In this document: piece by piece, positions 44,685-54,732 of the stretch
Position numbering within the stretch: position 1 is the first letter of the stretch
Layout: every line of letters begins with the position of its first letter
Source of the DNA: Streptomyces sp. DG2A-72
Lineage (GTDB): Bacteria; Actinomycetota; Actinomycetes; Streptomycetales; Streptomycetaceae
Length of the DNA stretch: 64,000 nt
Direction: 5' to 3'
Assembly (NCBI RefSeq): GCF_030499575.1
Contig: NZ_JASTLC010000001.1
Location: forward strand, 5,108,001 to 5,172,000
Program-made: the position numbers and the translations under genes
Notes under the pieces: generated by a model
What the model was told of the DNA's origin: nothing
Database searches by the model: none
Seen by the model: only the letters and a program-made list of their open reading frames with translations

Positions 44685-44811
44685 CCGCGATATGCCGTCG
44701 ATCGTCTGCGGCGCCGTCGTGGCTGGTCGCGCCCACGCGGCGGAGCCGCATATAGATACAGCCCCGCGCCCCTATAGGGCGCTACCGCACCGCAGTGCAC
44801 TTCGCCCGACC
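44685..44811 (-). repeat. Dispersed repeat, copy 3 (inverted, shorter)
   Basis: The reverse complement reads GGCGAAGTGCACTGCGG, TAGGGGCGCGGGGCTGTATC, TATGCGGCTCCGCCGCG, then GCGACCAGCCACGACGGCGC and CGCAGACGATCGACGG, following copies 1 and 2 but lacking their CTCGAG hairpin module. It lies between the channel gene and the ABC permease gene. Confidence 0.8.
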
Positions 44812-44825
44812 TGCTGAGAACCGGC

Positions 44826-45674
44826 TCACTTGCGGTTGTACAGCCGCATCGTGATCGGCCCGAAGACCAGCAGGAACAGGCCCGCCCAGCCCAGCGACCA
44901 GGCGACCTCGTCGGCCGGCCAGTCGCCCGCCATCAGTCCGCGCACCGCCGACGAAAGGTGGGTGATGGGGCTGTTGTTGACGAAGGCCTGGAGCCAGCCC
45001 GGCATGGTGCTCGGGTCGACGAAGACATTGGACAGGAAGGTCACCGGGAAGATCACCATCATGCTGACGCCCATCACCGACTTCTCGGAGCGCAGCATCA
45101 GCCCGAACATCGTCCAGATCCACGAGAACGCGAACGAGAAGGCGACCAGCAGGGCGATCCCGGCGAGCACACCGCCGACCCCGCCGTCCGGCCGGTAGCC
45201 GAGGATGATGCCGACGGTGAGCATCACGACGGACGCGATGGTGTAGCGCAGGGCGTCGCCGAGCAGATAGCCGACCATCGTCGACGGCCGCCAGATGGGC
45301 AGTGAGCGGAAGCGGTCGAAGACACCCTTTTCGATGTCCGTGTTCACCGAGACGCCCGTGTACATCGTGATCATCACGACCGACATCACCAGGATGCCGG
45401 GCAGCAGGAACTGGATGTACTCCTTCGGGGAGCCTGCCAGGGCGCCCCCGAACAGGTACGTGTACATCAGCACCATCATGATCGGGAACGCGGTGACGTC
45501 GAAGAGCTGCTCGGGAACGTGCTTGATCTTGAGCATCGCCCGCCAGCCGAAGGTGAGGGAGGCCGACAGGGCGCTGGGCCTCGGCGGCCGTTCGCCGGCG
45601 ACGAGCAGGGCGGCCAGCGACTCGGCGCTGACGGGGGCGAGTTCCTTGGTCTCGGTGGTGGTCGCGGTGCTCAT
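44826..45674 (-). CDS. ABC-2 type transporter permease (DrrB-like)
   Basis: The 282-residue protein has six predicted membrane segments, starting with the ABC-2 TM region [20 protein letters not shown] and containing [20 protein letters not shown], the typical cytoplasmic coupling region, and [20 protein letters not shown]. It pairs with the ATPase immediately upstream (ATGA overlap). The substrate is unknown: daunorubicin-resistance-like exporters, lipids and peptides are all possible. Confidence 0.92.
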   Translation of the reverse strand: MSTATTTETKELAPVSAESLAALLVAGERPPRPSALSASLTFGWRAMLKIKHVPEQLFDVTAFPIMMVLMYTYLFGGALAGSPKEYIQFLLPGILVMSVVMITMYTGVSVNTDIEKGVFDRFRSLPIWRPSTMVGYLLGDALRYTIASVVMLTVGIILGYRPDGGVGGVLAGIALLVAFSFAFSWIWTMFGLMLRSEKSVMGVSMMVIFPVTFLSNVFVDPSTMPGWLQAFVNNSPITHLSSAVRGLMAGDWPADEVAWSLGWAGLFLLVFGPITMRLYNRK

Positions 45675-46672
45675 GCTGACACCTTGTCCTTCGTCTCGTG
45701 GGTGTCGTGTCCGGTGAGGGCGAGGAAGACCTCGTCCAGGCTGGGCTGGCCCAGCGAGAAGTTGTCGACGATGACGCCGCCGCGGGCCAGCTCGGCGAGT
45801 GCCCGGGCCGCCTGCTCGGCCGCGCCCTGTCCGCCCGCCGCACCGCCGCCCACGCGCGCGGTCAGTGCCACCGGATCGGGCTCCAGCTGCACGTCCGCGT
45901 CCAGAGCCAGCCGCAGCACCTGCTCGGCCTGCGGGCGCTGCGCCGCATCCCGCAGGCGCAGATGGACGGACCCGGCGCCGACGGACGCCTTCAGCTCGCC
46001 CTTGGTGCCCTCCGCGATCACCTTGCCCTGGTCGATCACGGCGATCCGGGACGCCAGCTGGTCGGCCTCGTCCAGATACTGCGTGGTCAGCAGCACGGTC
46101 GTGCCCTGGGAGACCACCGCGCGGATGATGTCCCAGACCTGGTTGCGGCTGCGCGGGTCGAGCCCGGTCGTCGGCTCGTCGAGGAACAGCAGCTCGGGGG
46201 TGTTCAGGATGGACGCGGCGATGTCGATACGGCGCCGCATGCCGCCCGAGTAGTTCTTGACCTGCTTCCCGGCCGCGTCCGTCAGCCCGAAGGCCTCCAG
46301 AAGCTGCGCGGCACGGTCCCGGGCGGCCTTCTTGTGGTGCCCGAGAAGACGGCCGAGCAGAACCAGGTTCTCGGTGCCGGTGAGGTCCTCGTCCACGGAC
46401 GCGTACTGACCGGTGAGACTGACCCGGCCGCGCACCTCGTCGGCCTCGTGCACGACATCGTGTCCGAAGACATGGGCCTGGCCGCCGTCGGGCCGCAGGA
46501 GGGTGGCGAGCATCTTCACAGTGGTGGTTTTTCCGGCGCCGTTCGGACCGAGGACGCCGTAGACCGTGCCGGCGGGAACGGCGAGGTCGACGCCGTCCAC
46601 GGCCCTGGTCTCGCCGAACGTCTTCACCAGGCCCGCGGTCTCGATGGCCAGGCCTGAGGTCTGCTGGCTCAT
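45671..46672 (-). CDS. ABC transporter ATP-binding protein (DrrA-like)
   Basis: The 333-residue ATPase has Walker [12 protein letters not shown], signature [12 protein letters not shown], Walker [13 protein letters not shown] and the H-loop-like TTQYLDEAD. The C-terminal extension (about residues 225-333) is typical of the DrrA family, ending in [16 protein letters not shown]. It energises the ABC-2 permease. The ATG at 46672 follows GGAAGG; the frame extends 6 codons further upstream. Confidence 0.94.
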   Translation of the reverse strand: MSQQTSGLAIETAGLVKTFGETRAVDGVDLAVPAGTVYGVLGPNGAGKTTTVKMLATLLRPDGGQAHVFGHDVVHEADEVRGRVSLTGQYASVDEDLTGTENLVLLGRLLGHHKKAARDRAAQLLEAFGLTDAAGKQVKNYSGGMRRRIDIAASILNTPELLFLDEPTTGLDPRSRNQVWDIIRAVVSQGTTVLLTTQYLDEADQLASRIAVIDQGKVIAEGTKGELKASVGAGSVHLRLRDAAQRPQAEQVLRLALDADVQLEPDPVALTARVGGGAAGGQGAAEQAARALAELARGGVIVDNFSLGQPSLDEVFLALTGHDTHETKDKVSA

Positions 46673-46758
46673 GGTGGTTTCCTTCCGCATTCATGGGCTA
46701 CGCATGGGGAGACCTTTACCGTCCCTCAAACTCATCGGTGCCGCACAGGAATTTCCCG

Positions 46759-46847
46759 GCGGACCGGTCGAAGGACCGAAGCGGCCCCGCCCAGGGACGT
46801 AGGCGGACCGGTCCAGGGACGTAGGGCGGACCGGTCCAGGGACGCAG
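46759..46847. repeat. Short direct repeats before the quinone oxidoreductase gene
   Basis: Two near-identical 22-base units, GCGGACCGGTCCAGGGACGT at 46803 and the same with a GC end at 46826, preceded by partial units at 46759 and 46784. Each unit includes the palindrome GGACCGGTCC. Function unknown; it may be a binding site or a slippage tract. Confidence 0.6.
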
Positions 46848-46884
46848 CGGCATGGACCTGAGACCGAGGAGTAGCGTCCTGCCC

Positions 46885-47865
46885 ATGTATGCGATCACGA
46901 TTCCCGAACCTGGTGGGCCCGAGGCGCTGGTGTGGAACGAGGTCCCCGATCCGGTGCCCGGCGAGGGCGAGGTGCTGGTCGAGGTGGCGGCCGGCGCGGT
47001 CAACCGGGCCGACATCCTGCAGCGCCAGGGCTTCTACAACCCGCCGCCCGGCGCCTCCCCCTACCCCGGCCTCGAATGCTCCGGGCGGATCACGGCGGTC
47101 GGCCCCGGCGTCTCCGGCTGGGCGGTCGGCGACGAGGTGTGCGCGCTGCTCGCAGGCGGCGGCTACGCCGAGAAGGTCGCCGTCCCGGCCGGCCAACTGC
47201 TGCCCGTGCCGCAGGGCCTCGACCTCGAGCAGGCCGCCGCACTGCCCGAGGTGACCTGCACGGTCTGGTCGAACGTCTTCATGATCTCCCACCTCCGTCC
47301 CGGCGAGACCCTCCTCGTGCACGGCGGCTCCAGCGGCATCGGCACCATGGCGATCCAGCTCGCCAAGGCCGTCGGCGCCAAGGTCGCCGTCACCGCGGGC
47401 ACCGAGGAGAAGCTGCGGCGCTGCGCCGAACTGGGCGCGGACATCCTGGTCAACTACCGCGAGCAGGACTTCGTCGAGGAGGTCAGGAAGGCCACCGACG
47501 GGGCGGGTGCGGACGTCATCCTCGACAACATGGGCGCCAAGTATCTCGACCGCAACGTCCAGGCCCTCGCCGTCAACGGCCGGCTCGCGATCATCGGCAT
47601 GCAGGGCGGGATCAAGGGCGAGCTGAACATCGGCGCACTGCTGGGCAAGCGCGCCGCGATCAGCGCGACCTCGCTGCGCGCCCGCCCGCTCAGCGAGAAG
47701 GCGGCGATCGTCGCGGCCGTACGCGAACATGTCTGGCCCCTGCTCGACGCCGGCCACATCCGCCCGGTCGTCGACCGCAAGCTCCCGATGAGCGACGCGG
47801 CCGGCGCCCACCGGGTGGTCGAGGAGAGCGGCCACGTCGGAAAGGTGCTGCTGGTCGTGCGGTAG
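46885..47865 (+). CDS. NAD(P)H-quinone oxidoreductase, medium-chain dehydrogenase (PIG3 type)
   Basis: The 326-residue zinc-independent enzyme has NRADILQRQGFYNPPPGASP (PIG3 hallmark), YPGLECSGRITAVGPGVSGW, LLVHGGSSGIGTMAIQLAKA (NADPH loop) and VILDNMGAKYLDRNVQALAV. It reduces quinones by one or two electrons. It uses the ATG at 46885; 11 upstream codons in frame look non-conserved. Confidence 0.93.
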   Translation: MYAITIPEPGGPEALVWNEVPDPVPGEGEVLVEVAAGAVNRADILQRQGFYNPPPGASPYPGLECSGRITAVGPGVSGWAVGDEVCALLAGGGYAEKVAVPAGQLLPVPQGLDLEQAAALPEVTCTVWSNVFMISHLRPGETLLVHGGSSGIGTMAIQLAKAVGAKVAVTAGTEEKLRRCAELGADILVNYREQDFVEEVRKATDGAGADVILDNMGAKYLDRNVQALAVNGRLAIIGMQGGIKGELNIGALLGKRAAISATSLRARPLSEKAAIVAAVREHVWPLLDAGHIRPVVDRKLPMSDAAGAHRVVEESGHVGKVLLVVR

Positions 47866-47885
47866 CACCGGTATGCCGGACCGGT

Positions 47886-48326
47886 TCAGCCCCGCCGCAG
47901 CCGCAGCCCGAGAAACGCGAGCCCCAGCCCGAGCCCGATCAGGACCAGCCCGCTGCCGAGCGGCAGGATCCGCAGCACGGGCTCGGCGGGGCTCTCGGCC
48001 TCCGCGGCGGCCTGCTCCACCGGCTGCGGCGGCGCGGAGGGCGGCGCGGTGGACTCCGGGGGCTGCCGAGGCTGCCGGGACGCCCGAGGCACCTCCTCCA
48101 CCGGCTCCGCCACACCCTGCCGTCCCGGCCGCTCCCGCCCCTCACCGGCCCGGCTCCCGGCCCGGGACGGCTCATCGGAAGGGGAGGGCGAGGCGGAGGC
48201 GCCGACCTGGATGTCGTACGACGAGACAGCCCCGTACGACAGGACGGCCGCGGACGAGACACTCCCGGACGGCAGCAGAACCACCCCCGCCACCAGCCCC
48301 GGAAGTACCCGCCACCACGGAATCAC
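47886..48326 (-). CDS. Exported or surface protein of unknown function with sorting-signal-like tail
   Basis: The 146-residue product has a signal-peptide-like start (WWRVLPGLVAGVVLL then SGSVSSAA), a Pro/Ser/Glu/Gln-rich central region and a C-terminal end ILPLGSGLVLIGLGLGLAFL, then GLRLRRG. A hydrophobic stretch followed by a positive tail resembles a cell-wall sorting signal or a membrane anchor. The canonical LAxTG is not present. It may be a surface protein, but I do not recognise a family. Start GTG 48326, with GAGG 8 bases upstream. Confidence 0.6.
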   Translation of the reverse strand: MIPWWRVLPGLVAGVVLLPSGSVSSAAVLSYGAVSSYDIQVGASASPSPSDEPSRAGSRAGEGRERPGRQGVAEPVEEVPRASRQPRQPPESTAPPSAPPQPVEQAAAEAESPAEPVLRILPLGSGLVLIGLGLGLAFLGLRLRRG

Positions 48327-48504
48327 GGAACAAGCCTCACATCGCCGCACTGTTCCGGCACTCCGGGTTCCGCCGACGGGGCGAAAGCGGGCATACCGAC
48401 AGCCGGCGCACCGAAAGCCGAAGCCGGTGCACCGGAAAACGGTGGATCAGCTGTCACCGGGGGCACCTCAGTGATGAGGTGTACGGGTGCGAGAGAATGG
48501 CGGC

Positions 48505-49047
48505 ATGGAGATGCCGAGGAACGAAAGGTCGCCGGAGAACCCGCAGATCCTGGTCGTGGGCCAGGACGGCATGGCGCTCGGTGGCGGCAACGGAGACGAG
48601 GACTCCCGAGAGATCCCCGTGACCGAGCAGGTCGAGCAGCCGGCGAAGGTCATGCGGATCGGCAGCATGATCAAGCAGCTGCTCGAGGAAGTTCGCGCCG
48701 CTCCTCTGGACGAGGCGAGCCGGGTTCGGTTGAAGGAGATCCACGCCAGCTCGGTGAAGGAACTGGAGGACGGTCTGGCCCCGGAGCTCGTCGAGGAGCT
48801 GGAGCGGCTCTCTCTGCCCTTCACGGACGACGGGACTCCGTCCGACGCGGAACTGCGTATCGCGCAGGCTCAGTTGGTCGGCTGGCTGGAGGGCCTCTTC
48901 CACGGCATCCAGACCACGCTCTTCGCCCAGCAGATGGCCGCGCGCGCCCAACTGGAGCAGATGCGCCGCGCCCTCCCGCCGGGCGTCGGCGGCCACGAGG
49001 ACGGCGAGCAGCACCCGGGCGGCCGCTCGGGTGGGCCGTACCTGTAA
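48505..49047 (+). CDS. bpa: Bacterial proteasome activator Bpa (DUF2587)
   Basis: The 180-residue product has KVMRIGSMIKQLLEEVRAAP, RLKEIHASSVKELEDGLAPE and QAQLVGWLEGLFHGIQTTLF, the four-helix Bpa core, and the C-terminal motif SGGPYL, an HbYX-like end that docks on the 20S proteasome. It opens the proteasome gate without ATP. The start is at ATG 48505; a GTG at 48487 with GAGG is also possible. A strong terminator follows. Confidence 0.93.
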   Translation: MEMPRNERSPENPQILVVGQDGMALGGGNGDEDSREIPVTEQVEQPAKVMRIGSMIKQLLEEVRAAPLDEASRVRLKEIHASSVKELEDGLAPELVEELERLSLPFTDDGTPSDAELRIAQAQLVGWLEGLFHGIQTTLFAQQMAARAQLEQMRRALPPGVGGHEDGEQHPGGRSGGPYL

Positions 49048-49062
49048 CCCACCTGCCCACGA

Positions 49063-49286
49063 TCAGCGAAGGGCCCGGCAGCCAGTGCTGCCGGGCCCTC
49101 GCTTTGTGGTGAGCCCGGCCTTGTTCACCTGGGTGCTGCCGTCGTAGAGCTGAACCTCGACGCCGGCGTGCTTGATGCCGCGGCTGTCCTCCGCGGAGGT
49201 GTGCCACGTCTTGGAGGAGCCGCTCCCACCGGTGACGTGGTGCCAGGACCAGTGCTTGACGGTGCTGCCCGTGGGCGAACCCTCTT
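49063..49286 (-). pseudogene. Possible remnant of a secreted protein gene
   Basis: After an in-frame stop near 49288, the reverse strand stays open to a TGA at 49063. The reading is protein-like: GSPTGSTVKHWSWHHVTGGS, SKTWHTSAEDSRGIKHAGVE, VQLYDGSTQVNKAGL. There is no start codon with a ribosome-binding site, and the end runs into the bpa terminator hairpin. This suggests the C-terminal remnant of a deleted gene. I cannot name the family. Confidence 0.35.
49071..49106 (+). terminator. Terminator behind bpa
   Basis: Perfect 12-base arms (49071-49082 and 49087-49098) around CAGT, followed by TCGCTTTG. Confidence 0.85.
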
Positions 49287-49307
49287 ATGGCACGGACGTC
49301 GCGTACG

Positions 49308-50945
49308 TCACTCCGGGTTGCCCGTCGAGACCTCGAACGTGAACGTCGGCGGGTTCTCCGGATCGAAGTCCGTACGTGTCTCGGGCGTTTGCCGCATGAT
49401 CGTGCCCTCGCCGTACGTGTTCTCGTTGATGTCGACCTTCTTGTACTTCCACTCCGCCGCGTCGAGGCACTCGACGACCGACGGCCAGTACTTGAACGTC
49501 AGGTCCGGCATCTGCACCTGATCGGGGTCGGAATACGACTCCCGCGGCTCGGTGCACTCGGTCGTCTCGACGGTCTTGGAGCTGTCACCTTCCCGGTACC
49601 CGGCGGCCTTCGTCAGCGACTCCGAGGCCGTCGGGCCACCGCTGCCGCCGGCGTCGTCGTCGGTGCCGCCGCGGTTCAGCGTCAGGGCCACGATCAGGCC
49701 GACCACCGCGACGACGGACACGAGGACCGAGCCGATGACGACCGGCCGGTTGTTCCTGCCGCCGCCCGAAGTGGTCTGCGGCTGGGGCGACATGGTGTAC
49801 GGCGGCGGGGTCGAGTGGCCCGGCTGCGGGGAGTACGCCGCCGGCTGCGGTGTCTGGTAGCCGGGCTGCTGCGGGTAGCCGTACGCCGGTGAAGGCGTCG
49901 ACGGCGGCGGGGTGCTGTACGGGTTCGGGGTCTGGGGCTGCTGGTACGGCGTCTGGACGGGGGCCGACAGCGGGGGCGTCTGGCCGACCGGCGGGAACAC
50001 CGAGGCGCCGACGCCCTGGCCGCTCTGCGTCTGCGCGCCCGGCACGATGCTCGGCGGGGCCGCCTGGAAGGACGCGGCCACGCGCAGGCACTCGTCGCGC
50101 ATGGACTCGGCGCTGGGGAAACGCTCGTTCGGGTTCTTCTTCAGCGCGCGGGCGACCAGCGCGTCCACGCCCGGAGGCAGCGCGCGGTTGATCGAGGACG
50201 GAGCCACCGGCTCCTCCTGCACATGCGCGTACGCGATGGCCAGCGGCGAGTCCGCGTCGAACGGCAGCCGCCCGGTGACCAGTTGGAACAGCATGATGCC
50301 GACCGAGTACAGATCGGAGCGGGCGTCCACGGACCGGCCCAGCGCCTGTTCCGGCGAGAGGTACTGCGGGGTGCCGACGACCATGCCGGTCTGTGTCATC
50401 GACGTCACACCGGACTGCATGGCGCGCGCGATGCCGAAGTCCATGACCTTGACGACACCGCGCTTGCTCATCATCACGTTGCCCGGCTTGATGTCGCGGT
50501 GGACCAGCCCCATCTCATGGCTGATCTCCAGCGCCGCCAGCACATCCGCGGTGATCTTCAGCGCCTTGTCGGCGGGCATCGCGCCGAACTGCCGCACATC
50601 CTCGTCGAACACCGAGCTGAGCGGGCGGCCCTCGATGTACTCCATGACGATGTACGGCGTCGTCATGCCGTCGACATCGTCCTCTCCGGTGTCGAAGACC
50701 GAGACGATGTTGGTGTGCGTGAGCTTCGCCACGGCCTGGGCCTCGCGACGGAAGCGCTCCCGGAACGCCTGCTCCCGGCCCAGCTCGGTGTGCAGGGTCT
50801 TGACCGCGACCTGCCGGTCGAGCACGGAGTCGTACGCCAGGTGCACCGAGGCCATGCCGCCCGTGCCGAGCAAGTCGCGCAGCTGATAGCGGCCACCGGC
50901 CAGCGCCCGCCCCGCGTACCGGCCCTGTGCGCCGTCCTGGCTCAT
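49308..50945 (-). CDS. Transmembrane serine/threonine protein kinase with one PASTA-like domain
   Basis: The 545-residue kinase has the loop LGTGGMASV, Lys in VAVKTLH, HRDIKPGNV, DFGIARAM, an activation loop with TSMTQTGMVVGTPQYLS, and VDARSDLYSVG. A long Pro/Gln/Tyr/Thr linker precedes a transmembrane helix (VVIGSVLVSVVAVVGLIVAL). The extracellular end (QMPDLTFKYWPSVVECLDAA) looks like a single PASTA repeat. It is divergent from a second kinase gene. All catalytic residues are present. Start ATG at 50945; upstream frame is open to 51113 but unlike coding sequence. Confidence 0.93.
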   Translation of the reverse strand: MSQDGAQGRYAGRALAGGRYQLRDLLGTGGMASVHLAYDSVLDRQVAVKTLHTELGREQAFRERFRREAQAVAKLTHTNIVSVFDTGEDDVDGMTTPYIVMEYIEGRPLSSVFDEDVRQFGAMPADKALKITADVLAALEISHEMGLVHRDIKPGNVMMSKRGVVKVMDFGIARAMQSGVTSMTQTGMVVGTPQYLSPEQALGRSVDARSDLYSVGIMLFQLVTGRLPFDADSPLAIAYAHVQEEPVAPSSINRALPPGVDALVARALKKNPNERFPSAESMRDECLRVAASFQAAPPSIVPGAQTQSGQGVGASVFPPVGQTPPLSAPVQTPYQQPQTPNPYSTPPPSTPSPAYGYPQQPGYQTPQPAAYSPQPGHSTPPPYTMSPQPQTTSGGGRNNRPVVIGSVLVSVVAVVGLIVALTLNRGGTDDDAGGSGGPTASESLTKAAGYREGDSSKTVETTECTEPRESYSDPDQVQMPDLTFKYWPSVVECLDAAEWKYKKVDINENTYGEGTIMRQTPETRTDFDPENPPTFTFEVSTGNPE

Positions 50946-51276
50946 GTTCTGCGTCCCCCATCGGCGCCGGCGGCCGGAAGTCGGTGATCCAATGTCCTGT
51001 TCCCGGCCCAAGTCTGCCCCGCGGCACTGACAGGTCAAGCGCGGTGCCCGTTCCGTGACCGTACGCGAAAGAAGCGTCGCGGAAGCGTTACAGCGGCCGT
51101 ACTGCCGGTACACAGAATTTGCACGACACCGTGGAGTGCGGGTTTGATGGCCGGTCCGTCTCGTGCCGGTCCGGGCGCCCGTACCGGACCGGAGGCTTGC
51201 GCGGAGGCTGTAGCGTGGCCGACGGAGACCGTAACAACACCGCGCGCACCGCGGGCAGAAACGACGGCGAGGACTG
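50946..51276. other. Divergent region between the two kinase genes
   Basis: About 330 bases that must carry two promoters. A small duplicated GAAGCGT element occurs near 51073-51090. Nothing else is recognisable. Confidence 0.5.
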
Positions 51277-52851
<1,575 letters not shown>

Positions 52852-52941
52852 CCGGCACGCCGGAAGACAGCGTTCACGCGCGCGTACGGCCCGCAAACGG
52901 GCTGCACGCGCGCGTGCTGCTTTGCGGCGGAGGCCCGCACG

Positions 52942-53973
52942 TCAGCCGCTGAACGCCTCGCACACCGCGTCGTACTCCCGTGTCCACCACACGGCGAGGG
53001 CCGAGGCGGCCGGGAACTGGGGATCCGCGCGCGTGTCGCCCCGCTCGTAGTGCCAGCGCAGCATCCAGAAGTCGTTGAGACGCTCCCACCACACGCGGTG
53101 CACGGCTGCCGCGAGCTGGGAGGGCGTGGCGCCGGCCGTGCGCCGGTACGCGCGCGTGTACGCCCGCACCTTGGGCAGGTCGAGGGTGCCGACGGGACGG
53201 ACGAAGAAGATCGCGGCGGCTCGTACGGCCTCCTCCGCGCGGGGCTGTACGCCGAGCCGGTCCCAGTCGACGATCGCGGCGGGCGCGTCCCCCTGGTAGA
53301 GCAGGTTGAACGGGTGGAAGTCGCCGTGCACCCAGCCGACGGAACCTCCGCGCGGCGGGCGCCGGTCCGCGTGCCGCTCCAGGAGCACGCGCCGCTCCAG
53401 CAGTCGGTGCCGGGCCAGTTCGTCGAAGGAGTCGGCGGGGCGGTGGCGGCGCACGCGGGCGAGCAGGTCGTCGATGAGGGCGAAGGTGGCGGTGGGGTCG
53501 GCGCTGTGGGGAGGCTCTGCACGTCCCCGCCTTCGCACCGGCATCACGCGCTCCAGGCTGGCGTGCACCACCCCTAACAGCGACCCCAGCCGTCCGCACT
53601 GCTCCGCGCTGAGCTGGCCGCCGTGCCGGTGCCGTCCCTCGACCCACGGGTGCAGGGCGTACGCGTGGCCGCCGACCACCGCCACCGTGCGCCCGTCGCG
53701 GGCGGCCACGGGGGGTGCCACCGGGACGCCGAGGTCGGCGAGGCGCTGGGTGGCGCGGTGCCGGCGTTCGATCGCGGTCGGGTCGGCGGTCTCGGGGTCG
53801 AAATGGTGCTTGAGGAAGTAGCGGCCGCGGGTCGTGCGCAGCCGGTAGCCGCGGTTGAGGAGCCCCTCGTCGACGGGTTCGCAGGTGACGGCGGAACCGG
53901 CGGCGTACTGACGGAGCAGGGCGCCCAGCGGGGGCGCGTGGGGCACGAGGGGTGGTACACAGGGGCGCGGCAC
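52942..53973 (-). CDS. Aminoglycoside phosphotransferase (APH/choline kinase-like) family protein
   Basis: The 343-residue product has TTRGRYFLKHHFDPETADPT (ATP-binding Lys), GGHAYALHPWVEG, the Brenner motif VGWVHGDFHPFNLLYQGDAP (catalytic Asp) and IVDWDRLGVQPRAEEAVRAA. The catalytic and metal residues are intact. The substrate is unknown: APH-fold enzymes act on antibiotics, homoserine or sugars. It ends near the first kinase-like repeats of GCGCGCG. No confident resistance call. Confidence 0.85.
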   Translation of the reverse strand: MPRPCVPPLVPHAPPLGALLRQYAAGSAVTCEPVDEGLLNRGYRLRTTRGRYFLKHHFDPETADPTAIERRHRATQRLADLGVPVAPPVAARDGRTVAVVGGHAYALHPWVEGRHRHGGQLSAEQCGRLGSLLGVVHASLERVMPVRRRGRAEPPHSADPTATFALIDDLLARVRRHRPADSFDELARHRLLERRVLLERHADRRPPRGGSVGWVHGDFHPFNLLYQGDAPAAIVDWDRLGVQPRAEEAVRAAAIFFVRPVGTLDLPKVRAYTRAYRRTAGATPSQLAAAVHRVWWERLNDFWMLRWHYERGDTRADPQFPAASALAVWWTREYDAVCEAFSG

Positions 53974-54732
53974 GCGGCAGATGCTAGGGCACCCGCCGAG
54001 CCCATGAGCTGGGCGTTGTCACAGCACGTCGTCGGTGGTCGCTTTCGGTCACAGGACGTCCTCGAAGTGGCGTTCCAGGCCCCCGTCCGTGGAGTCCATC
54101 CACGCGGCGCGGCGCGGGCCCGAACAGCCGTGGCTCCTCGGCACTCGGCTCATGGGCCGCGCACTCGCCCACGACCCGCACGGACCACGGACTCTCGACG
54201 GCCGCGCGAAGCTCAGGTTGTCCGAGCCGTACGCGACGACGCTTCGCTGCCTCGGACGGCCTTCAGGACATACCTCGACGCCGCTGCCGTCCGGGAGACG
54301 TACGTCGAGCACCACCAGGTCGGGCCGGGCGGCCGGGATCCACGCCGGCGCGCCGGACGATTTCATGGTCGTCGAGGAGAGAGACACGGATTCTTCGGTC
54401 TTCGCGTACTGGGTAAGTCAAACCCGCAAACCCTTCCGGTGACCTGGGTCGGCGGGATAACGTGCCGTTGCTCCGGCCTCCTGCAAGGCTGTGACCAGTA
54501 CCCCTTCGGGCTCTTCCCGATTTACTTGGAAATCCAAGCAAAATCGCAGGTCAAAGGGGGTTTCACAGAAATGTGGCGCACTGGGTAACGTGATGGTTGC
54601 AGGGCGCTCGCCGGGGCACCTGTCACGCCTGTTCCGGCCGAGTGGCACCCACCCCGTGCACGGGTGTCGGACCAGGTGAGCCGCACTGGTCAAACCGGCA
54701 ACCCCGGGGGCCGGACCGACGGAGGAGCACAC
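53974..54732. other. Gap with a decayed response regulator and bkdA2 upstream region
   Basis: About 760 bases. A broken response-regulator gene lies at about 54150-54412 (see its own entry). The segment 54520-54590 is unusually AT-rich for this genome and holds the inverted repeat CTTGGAAATCCAAG (54525-54538), a candidate operator for the second bkd cluster. No intact gene. Confidence 0.6.
54150..54412 (-). pseudogene. Decayed NarL/LuxR-type response regulator
   Basis: On the reverse strand, one frame reads [14 protein letters not shown] (receiver N-terminus with the paired aspartates). In another frame, only about 25 bases later, [20 protein letters not shown] (the phospho-acceptor Asp region) follows, so roughly 30 residues that should lie between are missing and the frame has changed. 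No helix-turn-helix follows. This is a deletion-ridden remnant. I recall a response regulator at the same place beside the second bkd cluster in S. coelicolor. Confidence 0.75.

Noticed and set aside
52942..53973. Antibiotic resistance gene (aminoglycoside phosphotransferase)
   Set aside because: The fold is shared by kinases of many small molecules, and nothing in the sequence or context points to a drug substrate.
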